A stretch of 45,414 nucleotides of DNA from an uncultured bacterium (GCA_903857255.1 CAIODY010000037.1:1-45414); one strand, 5' to 3'. Positions 15,902-25,265 are shown, counted from the first letter of the stretch. Notes: generated by a model not told the origin, from the sequence alone. Numbers and translations are program-made.

Positions 15902-18145
15902 TTATTCTTTCACAAACTTTGCATTGCTCACCATGCCTTTATCATCAGTGGCTTTGAGGAAATAAATGCCGCTGGCTAAATTGCTGATATCTAACCTCAC
16001 CCCAGCCCTCTCCAAAGGAGAGGGAGCGGTGGCGGTGATGTCATGGTAAGCTTGTCGAACCATCAACTGACCGAGTACATCAAAAACCTCAATTGTATTG
16101 ACTAATGACTTTAGACTTACGACTATTGACTCATTGGCTGGGTTAGGATAAATAGTTAATTGCTCTTTGTTCATTGTTAATTGCTGAACGCCATTGGGTA
16201 TGCCAGTACCGCCGTTGGTGTATAATTGTACGCCGCCACGATAAGCTCCGCAAAGTATTTCAACAGAATCATTGCCGAGCAATTGGGCGGCAGTGGGGGC
16301 AGCTCGTTCGCCGCCATTGATGCCCGAAAAATTATTGCTTTGCAACATAAATGTGCCAGTGAGGTTGTTGCTGATGTTTTCGTATTGATATACTTTGCCG
16401 TATTTATTGCCTACTAACAAACTTAATGGTGCAGTAGGCGAAAAATGTACAAAGCAAGGTGCTGAATAGCCCCACAAGTCACCATTTTCAATCACGTTCA
16501 CCCTGCCGAGCGAATCGGTTTGTTTGCTGAAGATGGCATTAGTAGCCGTGCCTGTGTTTTGGAAATAAGCCAGCCTGCCATCTTGCTTTCCGCAAACCAA
16601 ATCGAGCAAGTTATCGCCATTCAAATCAATCAGTTGCGGCATAGATGAATTGATGAGGTTGATGTTTTGGTAATTACTGCTTTGCAACACAAATTGTGGT
16701 GATGCACTCCAACCCATATTTTTATACAACATGATTTTGCCTGAATCATTGCCTAATAACATATCGGGTAAGCCATCGCCATCCACATCGCCAAAGCAGG
16801 GAGCTAACATTCGTTTATGCAGTGAGCTTAATTGCAACCAATCTTTACTCACCAAATGAAATTGTGCATCGTTTTTTGTGCCTGTGTTTTGATAGAGATA
16901 TAATCGGGCAATAAATGTTTTGCTAATGGAATCGTAAGCACCATTGCTGCCCATTATTAAATCGGGCAATGAATCATTATTGTAATCGAACAAAGCAGGG
17001 AAATTGCCTTCGCCTACATCAATCATTTCATCTACCATAAAACTATCGCTCACCCACTGAAAAGGTTGCATGCTGGCTATGCCTGTGTTTTTATAAAGAC
17101 TCACACAGGTTCTGTTTTCTGAAAAATATTGGGCATTGGGCGCAGCAATTAAATCAGGATGTTTATCATTGTTGACATCTACCACAAAAGGCGCAGCAAA
17201 TTGGTCAGTATTAAAAGGATGACTGTTAGATGGAAACAAAGTATCCTGTGCATAAATGCTATCTAAGCCGCTTTGCGGATGATTATACAAAGCACTTAAA
17301 TTGCTCCATGAGATATTGCCTTTGATAATATCTTTTACACCATCGCCATCTATATCATAAGCGGTGATAGTGTTGCCAATATGCTTAGGCGCACCTAATC
17401 GGGGGATGACACAATTGATGCCCAATGAAACACTTCGCCCAATATTATCTTGCAAATGCCCCCAACACCAACTGGTATTTTGAAACCGTATGCTATCCGT
17501 ACATAACATGCCATCTTCGGCTTGCATATTTTTATATTCCCAAATCATGCTGGTTTGGTCAAAGGTGAGTATGTCTAAATCGCCATCACCATCCAAATCT
17601 TCAATGGCACAAATATCAGTTTCAGTTGAAAAAATATTTCCGCTCGTGCCTCCATTAATATAATAGGTTACGAATGGCACATACCCTACTCCACTTTGAT
17701 AAAAATTCTTGAGTTGATAGCTTAAAGTGCCATCCACATTTCGATGAGCCATGTATAAATTCAAATAAGGACCATTGGAGGTGAGTATATCGCCTTCGCC
17801 GTCGCAATTCATATCTCTGATTAATGTCCAGCCGCTTAAGTTTTGCGGAAACCATTTTTCTGCTTCAGGATAATATTGATAAGCTACCGAATCATGAATC
17901 CCTTGATTGATGAAGCACAAAATTTTGTTGCCGCTTCTGTCAAACACAAACAAATCAGGGAAAGTATCTTGGTTTAAATTGATGACTGAAAACTGTGCAT
18001 TGTTCAATCCGCCAGCAAAAGGAAATTTCAAATGATGTGCGCCATTAGATACTTGCAGCGTATCTATTCTTTTATAAAATGGTTGGGCACCAGCATGGCT
18101 GCTCATCATTGCTATTATCAATACCACCAACAATTTGTTTTTCAT
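15902..18145 (-). CDS. Secreted FG-GAP/VCBS repeat protein with T9SS type A domain
   Basis: The product is 747 aa from the ATG at 18143-18145. The frame extends 11 codons further (MCLCVFVFLRS), but that part is encoded by a palindromic repeat and the inner Met starts a clean signal peptide (MKNKLLVVLIIAMMSSHAGA). About eight FG-GAP-like calcium loops of the DxDxDGxxD type are visible: DLNQDTFPD-like, DMNCDGEGD, DLDGDGDLD, DIDGDGVKD, DVNNDKHPD, DYNNDSLPD, DVDGDGLPD, DLNGDNLLD. They suggest a seven- or eight-bladed beta-propeller. The C-terminus is a T9SS type A domain (IYPNP, FDVLGQ, LASGIYFLKA, KFVKE). It contains an inserted SPLERAGVR peptide encoded by a GC-rich palindrome. It is probably surface attached; no enzyme function is visible. 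Confidence 0.9.
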   Translation of the reverse strand: MKNKLLVVLIIAMMSSHAGAQPFYKRIDTLQVSNGAHHLKFPFAGGLNNAQFSVINLNQDTFPDLFVFDRSGNKILCFINQGIHDSVAYQYYPEAEKWFPQNLSGWTLIRDMNCDGEGDILTSNGPYLNLYMAHRNVDGTLSYQLKNFYQSGVGYVPFVTYYINGGTSGNIFSTETDICAIEDLDGDGDLDILTFDQTSMIWEYKNMQAEDGMLCTDSIRFQNTSWCWGHLQDNIGRSVSLGINCVIPRLGAPKHIGNTITAYDIDGDGVKDIIKGNISWSNLSALYNHPQSGLDSIYAQDTLFPSNSHPFNTDQFAAPFVVDVNNDKHPDLIAAPNAQYFSENRTCVSLYKNTGIASMQPFQWVSDSFMVDEMIDVGEGNFPALFDYNNDSLPDLIMGSNGAYDSISKTFIARLYLYQNTGTKNDAQFHLVSKDWLQLSSLHKRMLAPCFGDVDGDGLPDMLLGNDSGKIMLYKNMGWSASPQFVLQSSNYQNINLINSSMPQLIDLNGDNLLDLVCGKQDGRLAYFQNTGTATNAIFSKQTDSLGRVNVIENGDLWGYSAPCFVHFSPTAPLSLLVGNKYGKVYQYENISNNLTGTFMLQSNNFSGINGGERAAPTAAQLLGNDSVEILCGAYRGGVQLYTNGGTGIPNGVQQLTMNKEQLTIYPNPANESIVVSLKSLVNTIEVFDVLGQLMVRQAYHDITATAPSPLERAGVRLDISNLASGIYFLKATDDKGMVSNAKFVKE
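15996..16026. repeat. GC-rich palindromic repeat inside coding sequence
   Basis: CCCTCTCC (16006-16013), loop AAA and GGAGAGGG (16017-16024) form a perfect 8-bp hairpin within CTCACCCCAGCC...GGGAG. It is far more GC-rich than its surroundings. It is read in frame as SPLERAGVR within the sorting domain, as expected for an inserted repetitive element. Confidence 0.8.
16098..16132. repeat. Heptamer array, NNGACTN type
   Basis: Five units: TTGACTA, ATGACTT, TAGACTT, ACGACTA, TTGACTC. They lie after the YPNP codons of the FG-GAP gene, the same place as the array at 9277 but with a different unit sequence. Confidence 0.85.
16151..16192. repeat. Heptamer array, AATTGCT type
   Basis: Six units: AATAGTT, AATTGCT, CTTTGTT, CATTGTT, AATTGCT, GAACGCC. 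They encode GVQQLTMNKEQLT before IYPNP in the FG-GAP gene. Confidence 0.85.
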
Positions 18146-18161
18146 GCTTCGCAAAAATACA

Positions 18162-18321
18162 AAAACACATAGGCACATAGAAAATAAAAAATAATCAGGT
18201 TTTAGTTATACTGCTATGTGGAAAATTTATTTTTCTAAGTTGCCCTTGTATTAAACCAAGGATTTAGTTAGAAAAACAACAGTCAAATGCTTTGCATTTT
18301 TCTACTGTGTCTATGTGTTTT
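18162..18321. repeat. Nested palindromic element (MITE/REP-like)
   Basis: The outer arms are AAAACACATAGGCACATAG (18162-18180) and CTACTGTGTCTATGTGTTTT (18302-18321), complementary apart from one mismatch and one extra base. Inside lie a second inverted repeat, TTTTTCTAA (18231-18239) / TTAGAAAAA (18268-18276), and CCTTG/CAAGG within that. The left arm overlaps possible 5' codons of the FG-GAP gene and the right arm forms the last codons of the histidine kinase. The inner hairpin may also end kinase transcription. Confidence 0.65.
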
Positions 18322-20580
18322 AATTTGATTAATAATAATTAAAACTAAGCATAAAATTTCAGAAACTAAATACCCCACAGTAGTTTTAATCATTTCACGA
18401 AACAATTCATCAGGGTCAAATGGTTTGGTAATATAACTGTTGAAGCCAAATGATTTGGTATTGTTTTTTGTGTCCGATGAAGCATCAGCACTCAAAGCAA
18501 TCACGGGTATTTTATTAATTTTCGAATTGGCATGCGCTCTGATTTGTTTGGTGGCTTCATAACCATCCACCAATGGCATTTGCAAATCCATCAACACAAT
18601 ATCATAATCATCATTAGCATTTAATTTATCCAATGCTTCTTGCCCATTCATGGCAAAATCCATTCTGCCCACATTCCATTTCGATAAAAATTGTTTCACC
18701 ACAAAAGCATTGATGTTGTTGTCTTCGGCAACCAATACATTCATTTTATCTAAGTCTTTTTTATACGTTGATTGTTTGATTTTTAAATCGTCATTTAGGG
18801 TAGCACCAATGCCGAATTTCATACTCACATGAAATGTTGAACCTTCATTTAAAGTGCTATCCACCGAAATATTTCCACCTTGCATTTCAATCAATTTCTG
18901 ACTGATGGCTAAACCCAAACCAGTGCCACCATATTTCCTGTTGATTTCCATATTCGCTTGTGTGAAATGTGTAAAGATGGAATCAATATGGTCTGCTGAA
19001 ATACCTATACCAGTATCTTTCACGGTGAAATGAATAATCATTTCAGTGGGTGTTGATTCGGCAATAGAATATTGAATTGACACAAAACCTCTTTCAGTAA
19101 ATTTGATAGCATTGGAAATCAAATTGGTTATAACTTGACTCAATCTCAAATTATCGCCCACCAAATAATTTTTCAAATTATCATCGTGAATTACTTTTAG
19201 TTCTATCTTTTTTTCTAACGCTCTTAATTGATGCGTTAAATAAATATCTTGCACTAACGAACTTAAATTGAAACTCACTTTTGCGAATTCGATTTTCCCT
19301 GATTCGATTTTTGAAAAATCTAAAATGTCATCCACCAATGATTTCAAGTGTTTGGCTGAAAACTCTAACAATTTCAAATATCGTTCTTGGCTCGCAGTTG
19401 GATGTTCGGCTAATAACAAATGAGCAATGCCAATCACACCATTTATTGGTGTACGGATTTCATGACTCATGGTAGATAAGAAAAGTGATTTAGCTAAATC
19501 AGCTTGTTCAGCTTTATCTTTTTCGTAGTTTGCCACTTTAACATCTTCCAGCGCATTCTTTAAAGCATGCTCCGATTTTTTTCGGGTTTCAACTTCCTGT
19601 TCTAATAATTGCTGATGATGATTCGATTGATTAATCAATCGAGCCACTTCACCGAATTCAGATTTGTTGTCTTGCAAATCTTCAATCGAATCATTATTGC
19701 CTTCGTGCAAGGCAGTTTCAATTTTTGATAAGGGTGTATTTACCCAGCGATTAAATAAATAAAACAGCAACATCATTAATACAATACAACCATTAACGAA
19801 TAGAAAAAGGGAATCGCTAAATAGTTGATTGAACTTAATAAGTATGGAGGAGGTTTTTTTTACTCTAAAAACAGCAGCAACCTTTCCGTTGATATCTTGA
19901 ATTGGTTCGTAATAAATTATGTCACCCGTTTTTGTATTAAGCTGTGCTGCTTGATTTTGAAAATCATTTTTGCCAATTAATTCAATAGTTGTTGAAGTAA
20001 TCATGTTTTGAATTTCAAACAATTTATTGTTATCAATCAATTCACCAACTACCATATAACCACTTGGTTTGTTTTTGTGTTCAGCATCAACAGATGATTG
20101 AATAGGCGAAGTGATTACCCAAATTAATTGATTATTATAGCTGATGAAAAAATTTCTTTGGTGATGATTATCGAATAGCTTTTTGTTATTTTCATTATTG
20201 CAATCGAACCAGTTTTCATTTTTGGCAGTTTTAATATCTTTGAAATAAATAGGATGCATTTCATTATTAAGCACAGTAACATATTTCACACCTTGTTTCA
20301 TAGCAGCTTCATTAAAGCTACCGTTCATCCATGCAGAATCTTTTCGGCTATGAGCAAAATCAGCCATTTCATCCCAACGTGTATCATCATCAATAAATAC
20401 TTTTAAAAAATTCAAATTGTTATCAATCGCCTTTCTAACTTCTTTTCTGTTCTCATTCATTCGTTGCTCTAAAATCACTTTTGATTTATCAGTAACCGTA
20501 TAAATAAAAAAGGCAACGCTCCCAATAAATAAGATTAAATAAGTAGTTATCAGTAATAAAACTTTACTTCTGATTTTCAT
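18283..20580 (-). CDS. Hybrid sensor histidine kinase / response regulator
   Basis: The 765-aa inner-membrane sensor has TM1 (about 8-28), a periplasmic sensor region (30-250) resembling CHASE4 (RWDEMADFAHSRKDSAWMNG), TM2 (about 257-277) and a coiled linker. A HisKA domain follows with His373 in FLSTMSHEIRTP. The ATPase domain has N-box NLISNAIKF, DTGIGIS and GGTGLGLAIS. The C-terminal receiver has phospho-acceptor Asp665 in IVLMDLQMP and Lys719. There is no DNA-binding domain, so it works by phosphorelay to another protein. The domain ends near 735; the last 30 residues are unusual, and the final 14 or so are encoded by the palindromic element at 18302-18321, as if the original stop was lost. 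The stop is TGA. No partner gene is adjacent. Confidence 0.93.
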   Translation of the reverse strand: MKIRSKVLLLITTYLILFIGSVAFFIYTVTDKSKVILEQRMNENRKEVRKAIDNNLNFLKVFIDDDTRWDEMADFAHSRKDSAWMNGSFNEAAMKQGVKYVTVLNNEMHPIYFKDIKTAKNENWFDCNNENNKKLFDNHHQRNFFISYNNQLIWVITSPIQSSVDAEHKNKPSGYMVVGELIDNNKLFEIQNMITSTTIELIGKNDFQNQAAQLNTKTGDIIYYEPIQDINGKVAAVFRVKKTSSILIKFNQLFSDSLFLFVNGCIVLMMLLFYLFNRWVNTPLSKIETALHEGNNDSIEDLQDNKSEFGEVARLINQSNHHQQLLEQEVETRKKSEHALKNALEDVKVANYEKDKAEQADLAKSLFLSTMSHEIRTPINGVIGIAHLLLAEHPTASQERYLKLLEFSAKHLKSLVDDILDFSKIESGKIEFAKVSFNLSSLVQDIYLTHQLRALEKKIELKVIHDDNLKNYLVGDNLRLSQVITNLISNAIKFTERGFVSIQYSIAESTPTEMIIHFTVKDTGIGISADHIDSIFTHFTQANMEINRKYGGTGLGLAISQKLIEMQGGNISVDSTLNEGSTFHVSMKFGIGATLNDDLKIKQSTYKKDLDKMNVLVAEDNNINAFVVKQFLSKWNVGRMDFAMNGQEALDKLNANDDYDIVLMDLQMPLVDGYEATKQIRAHANSKINKIPVIALSADASSDTKNNTKSFGFNSYITKPFDPDELFREMIKTTVGYLVSEILCLVLIIINQIKTHRHSRKMQSI

Positions 20581-20680
20581 TGCTATAAAATTTGTGGTGC
20601 AAATTAAACGATTGTAGATTCAAAAAAATCGAAAATCAGCGCAAGGATTCAACAAGTGAAGTTAAATTGTCTATTACTTT

Positions 20681-22117
20681 TTAATTGACTGATTTCAATT
20701 TTTTCCAAACAAAATAAACTGGAATTCCTAACGCAACAATTGCCAAACCTGGGTAAGAATAATTTGGTTTCATGATTAATAAATCAATGCAAATCAACAA
20801 CGCCATTAAAATATAAATGGCTGGCAACACAGGATAGCCAAAGGTTTTGTAAGGTCTATCAGCATTTGGTTTTTTAATTCGCAAAATAAAAACACCAACG
20901 ATGGTGAGAATATAAAAAATCAAAACGGCGAAAATTACATAGTCTAATAAGTCGCCGTATTTTCCTGAAAGACATAAAATACTGCACCAAACAAATTGAA
21001 TCCACAACGCAAATGCAGGCACATTTTTACTGTTGTTGTTTTTCATTTTTTCAAAAAATAAATTGTCCATCGCCATTTGTTGATACACTCTTGCACCTGC
21101 TAAAATCAAATTATTGTTACAAGCAAATGTAGAAATGATAATCAGCAAAGCCATGATGGACGTGCCGATGGAGCCGAACAACATATTTGCTGCTGATACA
21201 CCAACTCTATCATTTGGTGCAAACATGATTCCCATTTCTTTCAAAGAAGTTGAATTGGGAGAGCCGAAAAAAGGGAGTAATTTTAAATAAGCGATGTTGG
21301 CTAAAATGTAAATAGCGGTTACGATGGAAACACCAATCAACAAACTTCGTGGAATATTTTTTTTAGGATTTTCAATTTCACCAGCGATAAAAGTTACGTT
21401 ATTCCAAGCATCGCTGCTAAATAAACTGCCAACCATACCCACACCCAAAGCCATTATCAATCCTAAGTTTGAGAGCGATGAAGAAATTACTTGATGATTG
21501 TTTTTATCAATGGAAAAAGTTTCGGCATTCCAAAAATGGTGTAAATTGTTTTGCCAGATAGTAGCATCTGTTGCAAAAAATAATCCTAAAAAAATCAAAC
21601 CAAAAAGAGCTATCAATTTTGCCGAAGTGAAAATTCTCAAGATGATTTTTCCATACTGAATACCTTTAGTATTTAAAAACGTCAAGACCGCTAACATAGC
21701 AATACCAAGCATTTGCGCCCCAGTGATTTTTAAAAATCCAAAATCGTGCAACACATTATTTTCGCTTAATGCAGGAAAAAATACGCCAACAAATTTTGAG
21801 AAACCAACCGCAACCGCAGCAATAGTGCCGCATTGAATTACGGTGAATAATGTCCAACCATATAAAAATCCAACAAACGGATTGTAGGCTTCTTTTAAAT
21901 AAGTGTATTGTCCGCCAGCTTTGGGCATCATGCCAGCTAATTCGCCATAACTTAATGCGGCTAATAAAGTCATCACACCAGCTAAAATCCAAAGTAACAA
22001 CAACCAACCTGCACCGCCCACAGTCCTTGCCATATCAGCACTTACAATAAAAATGCCGCTGCCAATCATGCTGCCTGCCACAATTAGTGTAGCATCAAAT
22101 AAGTTGAGTTTTTTCAT
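20681..22117 (-). CDS. APC-family amino acid permease
   Basis: The 478-aa integral membrane protein has about 12 hydrophobic segments. The first has the APC signature GSMIGSGIFIV, and the next contain LAALSYGELAGMMPKAGGQYTY, the conserved TM2-TM3 region of amino-acid/polyamine/organocation transporters. It looks closest to LAT/SteT-like exchangers, which swap one amino acid for another; the substrate cannot be told from sequence. The conserved DAWNNVTFIAGEIENPKKNIP loop is present. It starts 24 bp downstream of another APC permease and is co-transcribed as the last gene of a long minus-strand operon. Confidence 0.92.
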   Translation of the reverse strand: MKKLNLFDATLIVAGSMIGSGIFIVSADMARTVGGAGWLLLLWILAGVMTLLAALSYGELAGMMPKAGGQYTYLKEAYNPFVGFLYGWTLFTVIQCGTIAAVAVGFSKFVGVFFPALSENNVLHDFGFLKITGAQMLGIAMLAVLTFLNTKGIQYGKIILRIFTSAKLIALFGLIFLGLFFATDATIWQNNLHHFWNAETFSIDKNNHQVISSSLSNLGLIMALGVGMVGSLFSSDAWNNVTFIAGEIENPKKNIPRSLLIGVSIVTAIYILANIAYLKLLPFFGSPNSTSLKEMGIMFAPNDRVGVSAANMLFGSIGTSIMALLIIISTFACNNNLILAGARVYQQMAMDNLFFEKMKNNNSKNVPAFALWIQFVWCSILCLSGKYGDLLDYVIFAVLIFYILTIVGVFILRIKKPNADRPYKTFGYPVLPAIYILMALLICIDLLIMKPNYSYPGLAIVALGIPVYFVWKKLKSVN

Positions 22118-22141
22118 AAGCAGAATTTGAAAACGATAAAA

Positions 22142-23749
22142 TTATTTATCATTCAGTCTGCTATTTTTTGCACCGTAAAAAATGTAAATCACCATGCCTA
22201 TTGCCATCCACACAAAGAATCGAACCCATGTCATGGCTGGTAAACTTAGCATTAATGCAAAGCAAAACAGAATGGCTAAAACAGGAACGAATGGAACAAA
22301 TGGCGTTCTAAAAGATGCAATTCTTTCGGGTTGATTTTTACGCAAATAAATGATGCCAGCCGAAACTAAAACGAATGCAAACAAAGTGCCGATGTTTGCC
22401 ATTTCAGCAATTGTATCCAGCGGAACAAAGCCAGCAACAAGGCTTACAACACCACCAGTGATGGCCGTTCCAATCCAAGGTGTTTGAAATTTTGGGTGAA
22501 TTTGAGCAATCCATTCGGGCAATAATTTGTCTTTGCTCATCGAATAAAAAACTCGTGATTGTCCTAAAAGTGTTACCAACAAAACGCTTGTAATGCCGCA
22601 TAATCCGCCTATTTCAACCAAAAACAAGGCAATTTTATTTACCCACGAAGCATCTACTTTTGAAAATGCATAAGCCAATGGCGCACCTTTGAAAGTGCCC
22701 AATTCATCAAACTTTAAAGTGCCATCGCATTTTACAATGCCTGTAAACACAGCACTCATCAATATGTACAAGATGGTGCAAATTAATAAGCTCCAAATAA
22801 TTGCTCGTGGCACATCGCGTTTTGGATTTTTTGCTTCTTCACTTGTGGTGGAAACTGCATCAAAACCAATGTAAGCAAAAAAGATAACTGCTGCGCCCAT
22901 AAAGATGCCACTCCAGCCACCAAAGCCAGTTTGCACCGTGCCACCAAATAAATGAATAAGCCATTGCCACAGCGGAGTGGAGTTAGCATTCACTGTATTT
23001 ACTGTTCCATCTGGAATAAATGCTGGAACAAAAGGATGCCAATTTTCGGGGTTAATAAATATGATACCAACACCGATGAAAAACAATGCCACCGAGGTTT
23101 TGATGATGACAATAATGTTGTTAAATCGAGCTGATTCTTTGATTCCTAAAATCAATAAAAGTGTGATGGCAATGGAAATAAACATGGCTGGCAAATTCAT
23201 AATGCCATGCCCAATTGTGGTGGCATGACCTGCCGCATCTTTCAAAATATTTCCTGCAGCATCTTTTGCAAAAGTGGGCTCGAATGGTGTGAGTGCCCAT
23301 GTTTCGGGCACTTTGAGGCTATGCGCCGAAATTAAATCGATGAAGTTTACAAAATGGCTGCTCCAACCGCTTGCCACTGCTGATGTGGATAAACCATATT
23401 CTAAAATCAAATCCCAACCGATAATCCAAGCCACTAATTCGCCCATAGTGGCGTAGGAATAAGTGTAGGCGCTGCCTGCGATGGGAATGAACGAAGCAAA
23501 CTCGGCATAGCACAAAGCTGCTAAAATACAGGCTACTCCGCAGATAACGAATGAAATCATAATGCCGGGACCAGAATTTTCGATGGCAACTTTTCCTGTT
23601 AAAACAAAAATTCCTGTGCCAATAATGCAACCAATTCCAATCGCAATCAACGACCACAAACCCAATGTGCGCTTGAGCTGATGCGTACCCGATTCGCTTT
23701 CTTGTAAAATTCGTTCAACAGATTTTGTACGAAAAAAATTATTTGCCAT
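22142..23749 (-). CDS. APC-family amino acid permease, cationic (CAT)-like
   Basis: The 535-aa protein has about 12-13 membrane segments. It has the APC motif GIGCIIGTGIFVLTG, CYAEFASFIPIAGSAYTYSY, and GFDAVSTTSEEAKNPKRDVP, typical of the CAT/YfnA group that carries cationic or branched amino acids. A loop near residue 160-175 holds a short internal duplication (KDAAGNIL, KDAAGHAT). The start at 23749 gives the cytoplasmic N-terminus MANNFFRTKSVERIL usual for the group. It lies 49 bp downstream of the HepT gene and 24 bp upstream of a second permease. Confidence 0.92.
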   Translation of the reverse strand: MANNFFRTKSVERILQESESGTHQLKRTLGLWSLIAIGIGCIIGTGIFVLTGKVAIENSGPGIMISFVICGVACILAALCYAEFASFIPIAGSAYTYSYATMGELVAWIIGWDLILEYGLSTSAVASGWSSHFVNFIDLISAHSLKVPETWALTPFEPTFAKDAAGNILKDAAGHATTIGHGIMNLPAMFISIAITLLLILGIKESARFNNIIVIIKTSVALFFIGVGIIFINPENWHPFVPAFIPDGTVNTVNANSTPLWQWLIHLFGGTVQTGFGGWSGIFMGAAVIFFAYIGFDAVSTTSEEAKNPKRDVPRAIIWSLLICTILYILMSAVFTGIVKCDGTLKFDELGTFKGAPLAYAFSKVDASWVNKIALFLVEIGGLCGITSVLLVTLLGQSRVFYSMSKDKLLPEWIAQIHPKFQTPWIGTAITGGVVSLVAGFVPLDTIAEMANIGTLFAFVLVSAGIIYLRKNQPERIASFRTPFVPFVPVLAILFCFALMLSLPAMTWVRFFVWMAIGMVIYIFYGAKNSRLNDK

Positions 23750-23798
23750 GTTGTAGTTTATTGGTTAAATGGGTTGTTGGTTAATTAGTTTTTAGAAA

Positions 23799-24140
23799 TT
23801 ATTTTTTGTCGTTTAAAAGTAAAATGATGTTCTCTTTCAAATTGGGTAAATCAAATTTAATGGTATCCCAAATTGCTATCGAATCCAATCCCCAGTATTC
23901 GTGAATCAGGATGTTTCGCATACCAGTAAGGCTTTTCCAAGGAATTGAATTGTGATTGTTTTTAAAATCATTGCTGATATTTTTAGAAGCTTCGCCAATG
24001 ATTTCAAAATTTCTTACCACACCGTCATAAATTAAAGTATCTTCTAAAAAAGTATCGTAAGAAATATTCATTGTGTATTTCTCAATTTTCAAAAGGCTTT
24101 CTAAAATGTGTTCCAAAAAAAGAAAATCGTTTTTAATCAT
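23799..24140 (-). CDS. hepT: HEPN-domain toxin, HepT-like
   Basis: This 113-aa all-helical protein is of the DUF86/HepT family. It carries the catalytic motif RNILIHEY: Arg75, His80 and Tyr82, an exact RX4HXY. HepT toxins are metal-independent RNases. In the characterised type VII systems the antitoxin MntA silences them by adding AMP to the motif tyrosine, and that Tyr is present here. The gene starts inside the stop codon of mntA (ATGA overlap), the standard coupled order with the antitoxin first. The pair sits inside a housekeeping operon rather than alone on a mobile element. Confidence 0.9.
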   Translation of the reverse strand: MIKNDFLFLEHILESLLKIEKYTMNISYDTFLEDTLIYDGVVRNFEIIGEASKNISNDFKNNHNSIPWKSLTGMRNILIHEYWGLDSIAIWDTIKFDLPNLKENIILLLNDKK

Positions 24141-24418
24141 CCAAAAATGATTTTTAAATCTTTTAAAATATACGTCTTTAATTTGGGATGCATCGAGCGT
24201 TCGGTAACAAGGTCAACATTTCTTTTGATAAGGTCAGATAATTCAACTTGAATTTTACCTAACTCGAAAAATGAAACTTTTTTTTTGAAATCAACCAGCA
24301 CATCGATATCACTTTTATCGGTTTGTTCATTTCGTGCAAACGACCCAAAGATGCCTATTTTATTAGGCTCATAAGGTTTCATGTAGTTGATGATTTGTGT
24401 TTCTAAATGCTTATCCAT
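24137..24418 (-). CDS. mntA: MNT-type nucleotidyltransferase antitoxin
   Basis: This 93-aa minimal nucleotidyltransferase has the complete active-site motif GSX10DXD: Gly25-Ser26, Asp37 and Asp39 (GSFARNEQTDKSDIDVLV). In MntA/HepT systems this enzyme AMPylates the HEPN toxin and so neutralises it. Its TGA stop overlaps the hepT start by 4 bp. It lies 39 bp downstream of the metallo-hydrolase gene, so it is probably read from the operon promoter rather than its own. Confidence 0.9.
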   Translation of the reverse strand: MDKHLETQIINYMKPYEPNKIGIFGSFARNEQTDKSDIDVLVDFKKKVSFFELGKIQVELSDLIKRNVDLVTERSMHPKLKTYILKDLKIIFG

Positions 24419-24457
24419 TTCAAATTTGTTGTTTTCAAAAATAAGATTTAATCAAAA

Positions 24458-25228
24458 TTATTCTAAAGAAATTTTTAAACCATCATACGCCAAAAAAATA
24501 TTCGGTGGCAATTCTTTGCTTACTTCATCATGCAAACCAAGCTGGTGGCTGATGTGTGTAAAGTAAGTTTTTTCTGCGCCAATTTTTTGTGCAATCGCAA
24601 TCGCTTCATCTAAAGTGAAATGAGAAACGTGATGTTCTTTTCGCAAAGCATTTAGCACCAAAATTTTTGAGCCTTTTATTTTCTCCAATTCTTTTTCTTC
24701 AATAAAATTTGCATCGGTGATGTAGGTGAAATCGCCAATGCGGTAGCCCATTACAGGCAATTTGTAATGCAACACCTCAATCGGAATTATTTTCAAACCA
24801 CACACTTCAAACAAATTGTTTTTTGAAATTTCATGCAAATTTATTTCTGGAATTCCGGGATATTTATTACCGCTAAACACGTATTCAAAATCGTGTTTAA
24901 CAGCCGCTAAGCAATGAGCAGAGCCATACACAGGCATCGGCATTTTCATAAAATGATTAAACGCTCTCACATCATCTAAGCAAGCCGTGTGGTCTTTGTG
25001 TTGATGCGTAAACAAAATTGCATTTAGCGTTTTTACATGCTCTCTCAACATTTGCGTTCTGAAATCTGGTCCAGTATCAATCACCAAATTTTGTCCATCG
25101 CATTCAATCATCACCGATGAACGCAATCGTTTATCTTTGGAGTTGGTCGATTGGCAAATTGGGCATGGGCAGGCAATCATAGGGATGCCTTGTGATGTGC
25201 CAGTGCCGAGAAAAGTTATTTGAAGCAT
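24458..25228 (-). CDS. PhnP-like metallo-beta-lactamase-fold hydrolase
   Basis: The 256-aa cytoplasmic enzyme has the zinc motif THQHKDH (His75, His77, Asp79, His80). An N-terminal cysteine cluster CPCPIC (Cys20, 22, 25) corresponds to the structural zinc site known in PhnP. TGTSQGIP and the DTGPDFR strand are also typical. PhnP cleaves 5-phosphoribosyl 1,2-cyclic phosphate in phosphonate breakdown, but no phn genes are nearby. Bacteroidota commonly carry this homologue alone, so a general cyclic-phosphodiesterase role is the safer reading. The gene is in the yigZ-to-permease operon. Confidence 0.88.
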   Translation of the reverse strand: MLQITFLGTGTSQGIPMIACPCPICQSTNSKDKRLRSSVMIECDGQNLVIDTGPDFRTQMLREHVKTLNAILFTHQHKDHTACLDDVRAFNHFMKMPMPVYGSAHCLAAVKHDFEYVFSGNKYPGIPEINLHEISKNNLFEVCGLKIIPIEVLHYKLPVMGYRIGDFTYITDANFIEEKELEKIKGSKILVLNALRKEHHVSHFTLDEAIAIAQKIGAEKTYFTHISHQLGLHDEVSKELPPNIFLAYDGLKISLE

Positions 25229-25265
25229 TGCAACAAAATTAATTTTTCAAAATCAATTTGTCGAT

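Noticed and set aside
22200-22230. tRNA-like fragment AATCGAACCC
   Set aside because: It lies inside a permease gene and no cloverleaf can be formed around it.
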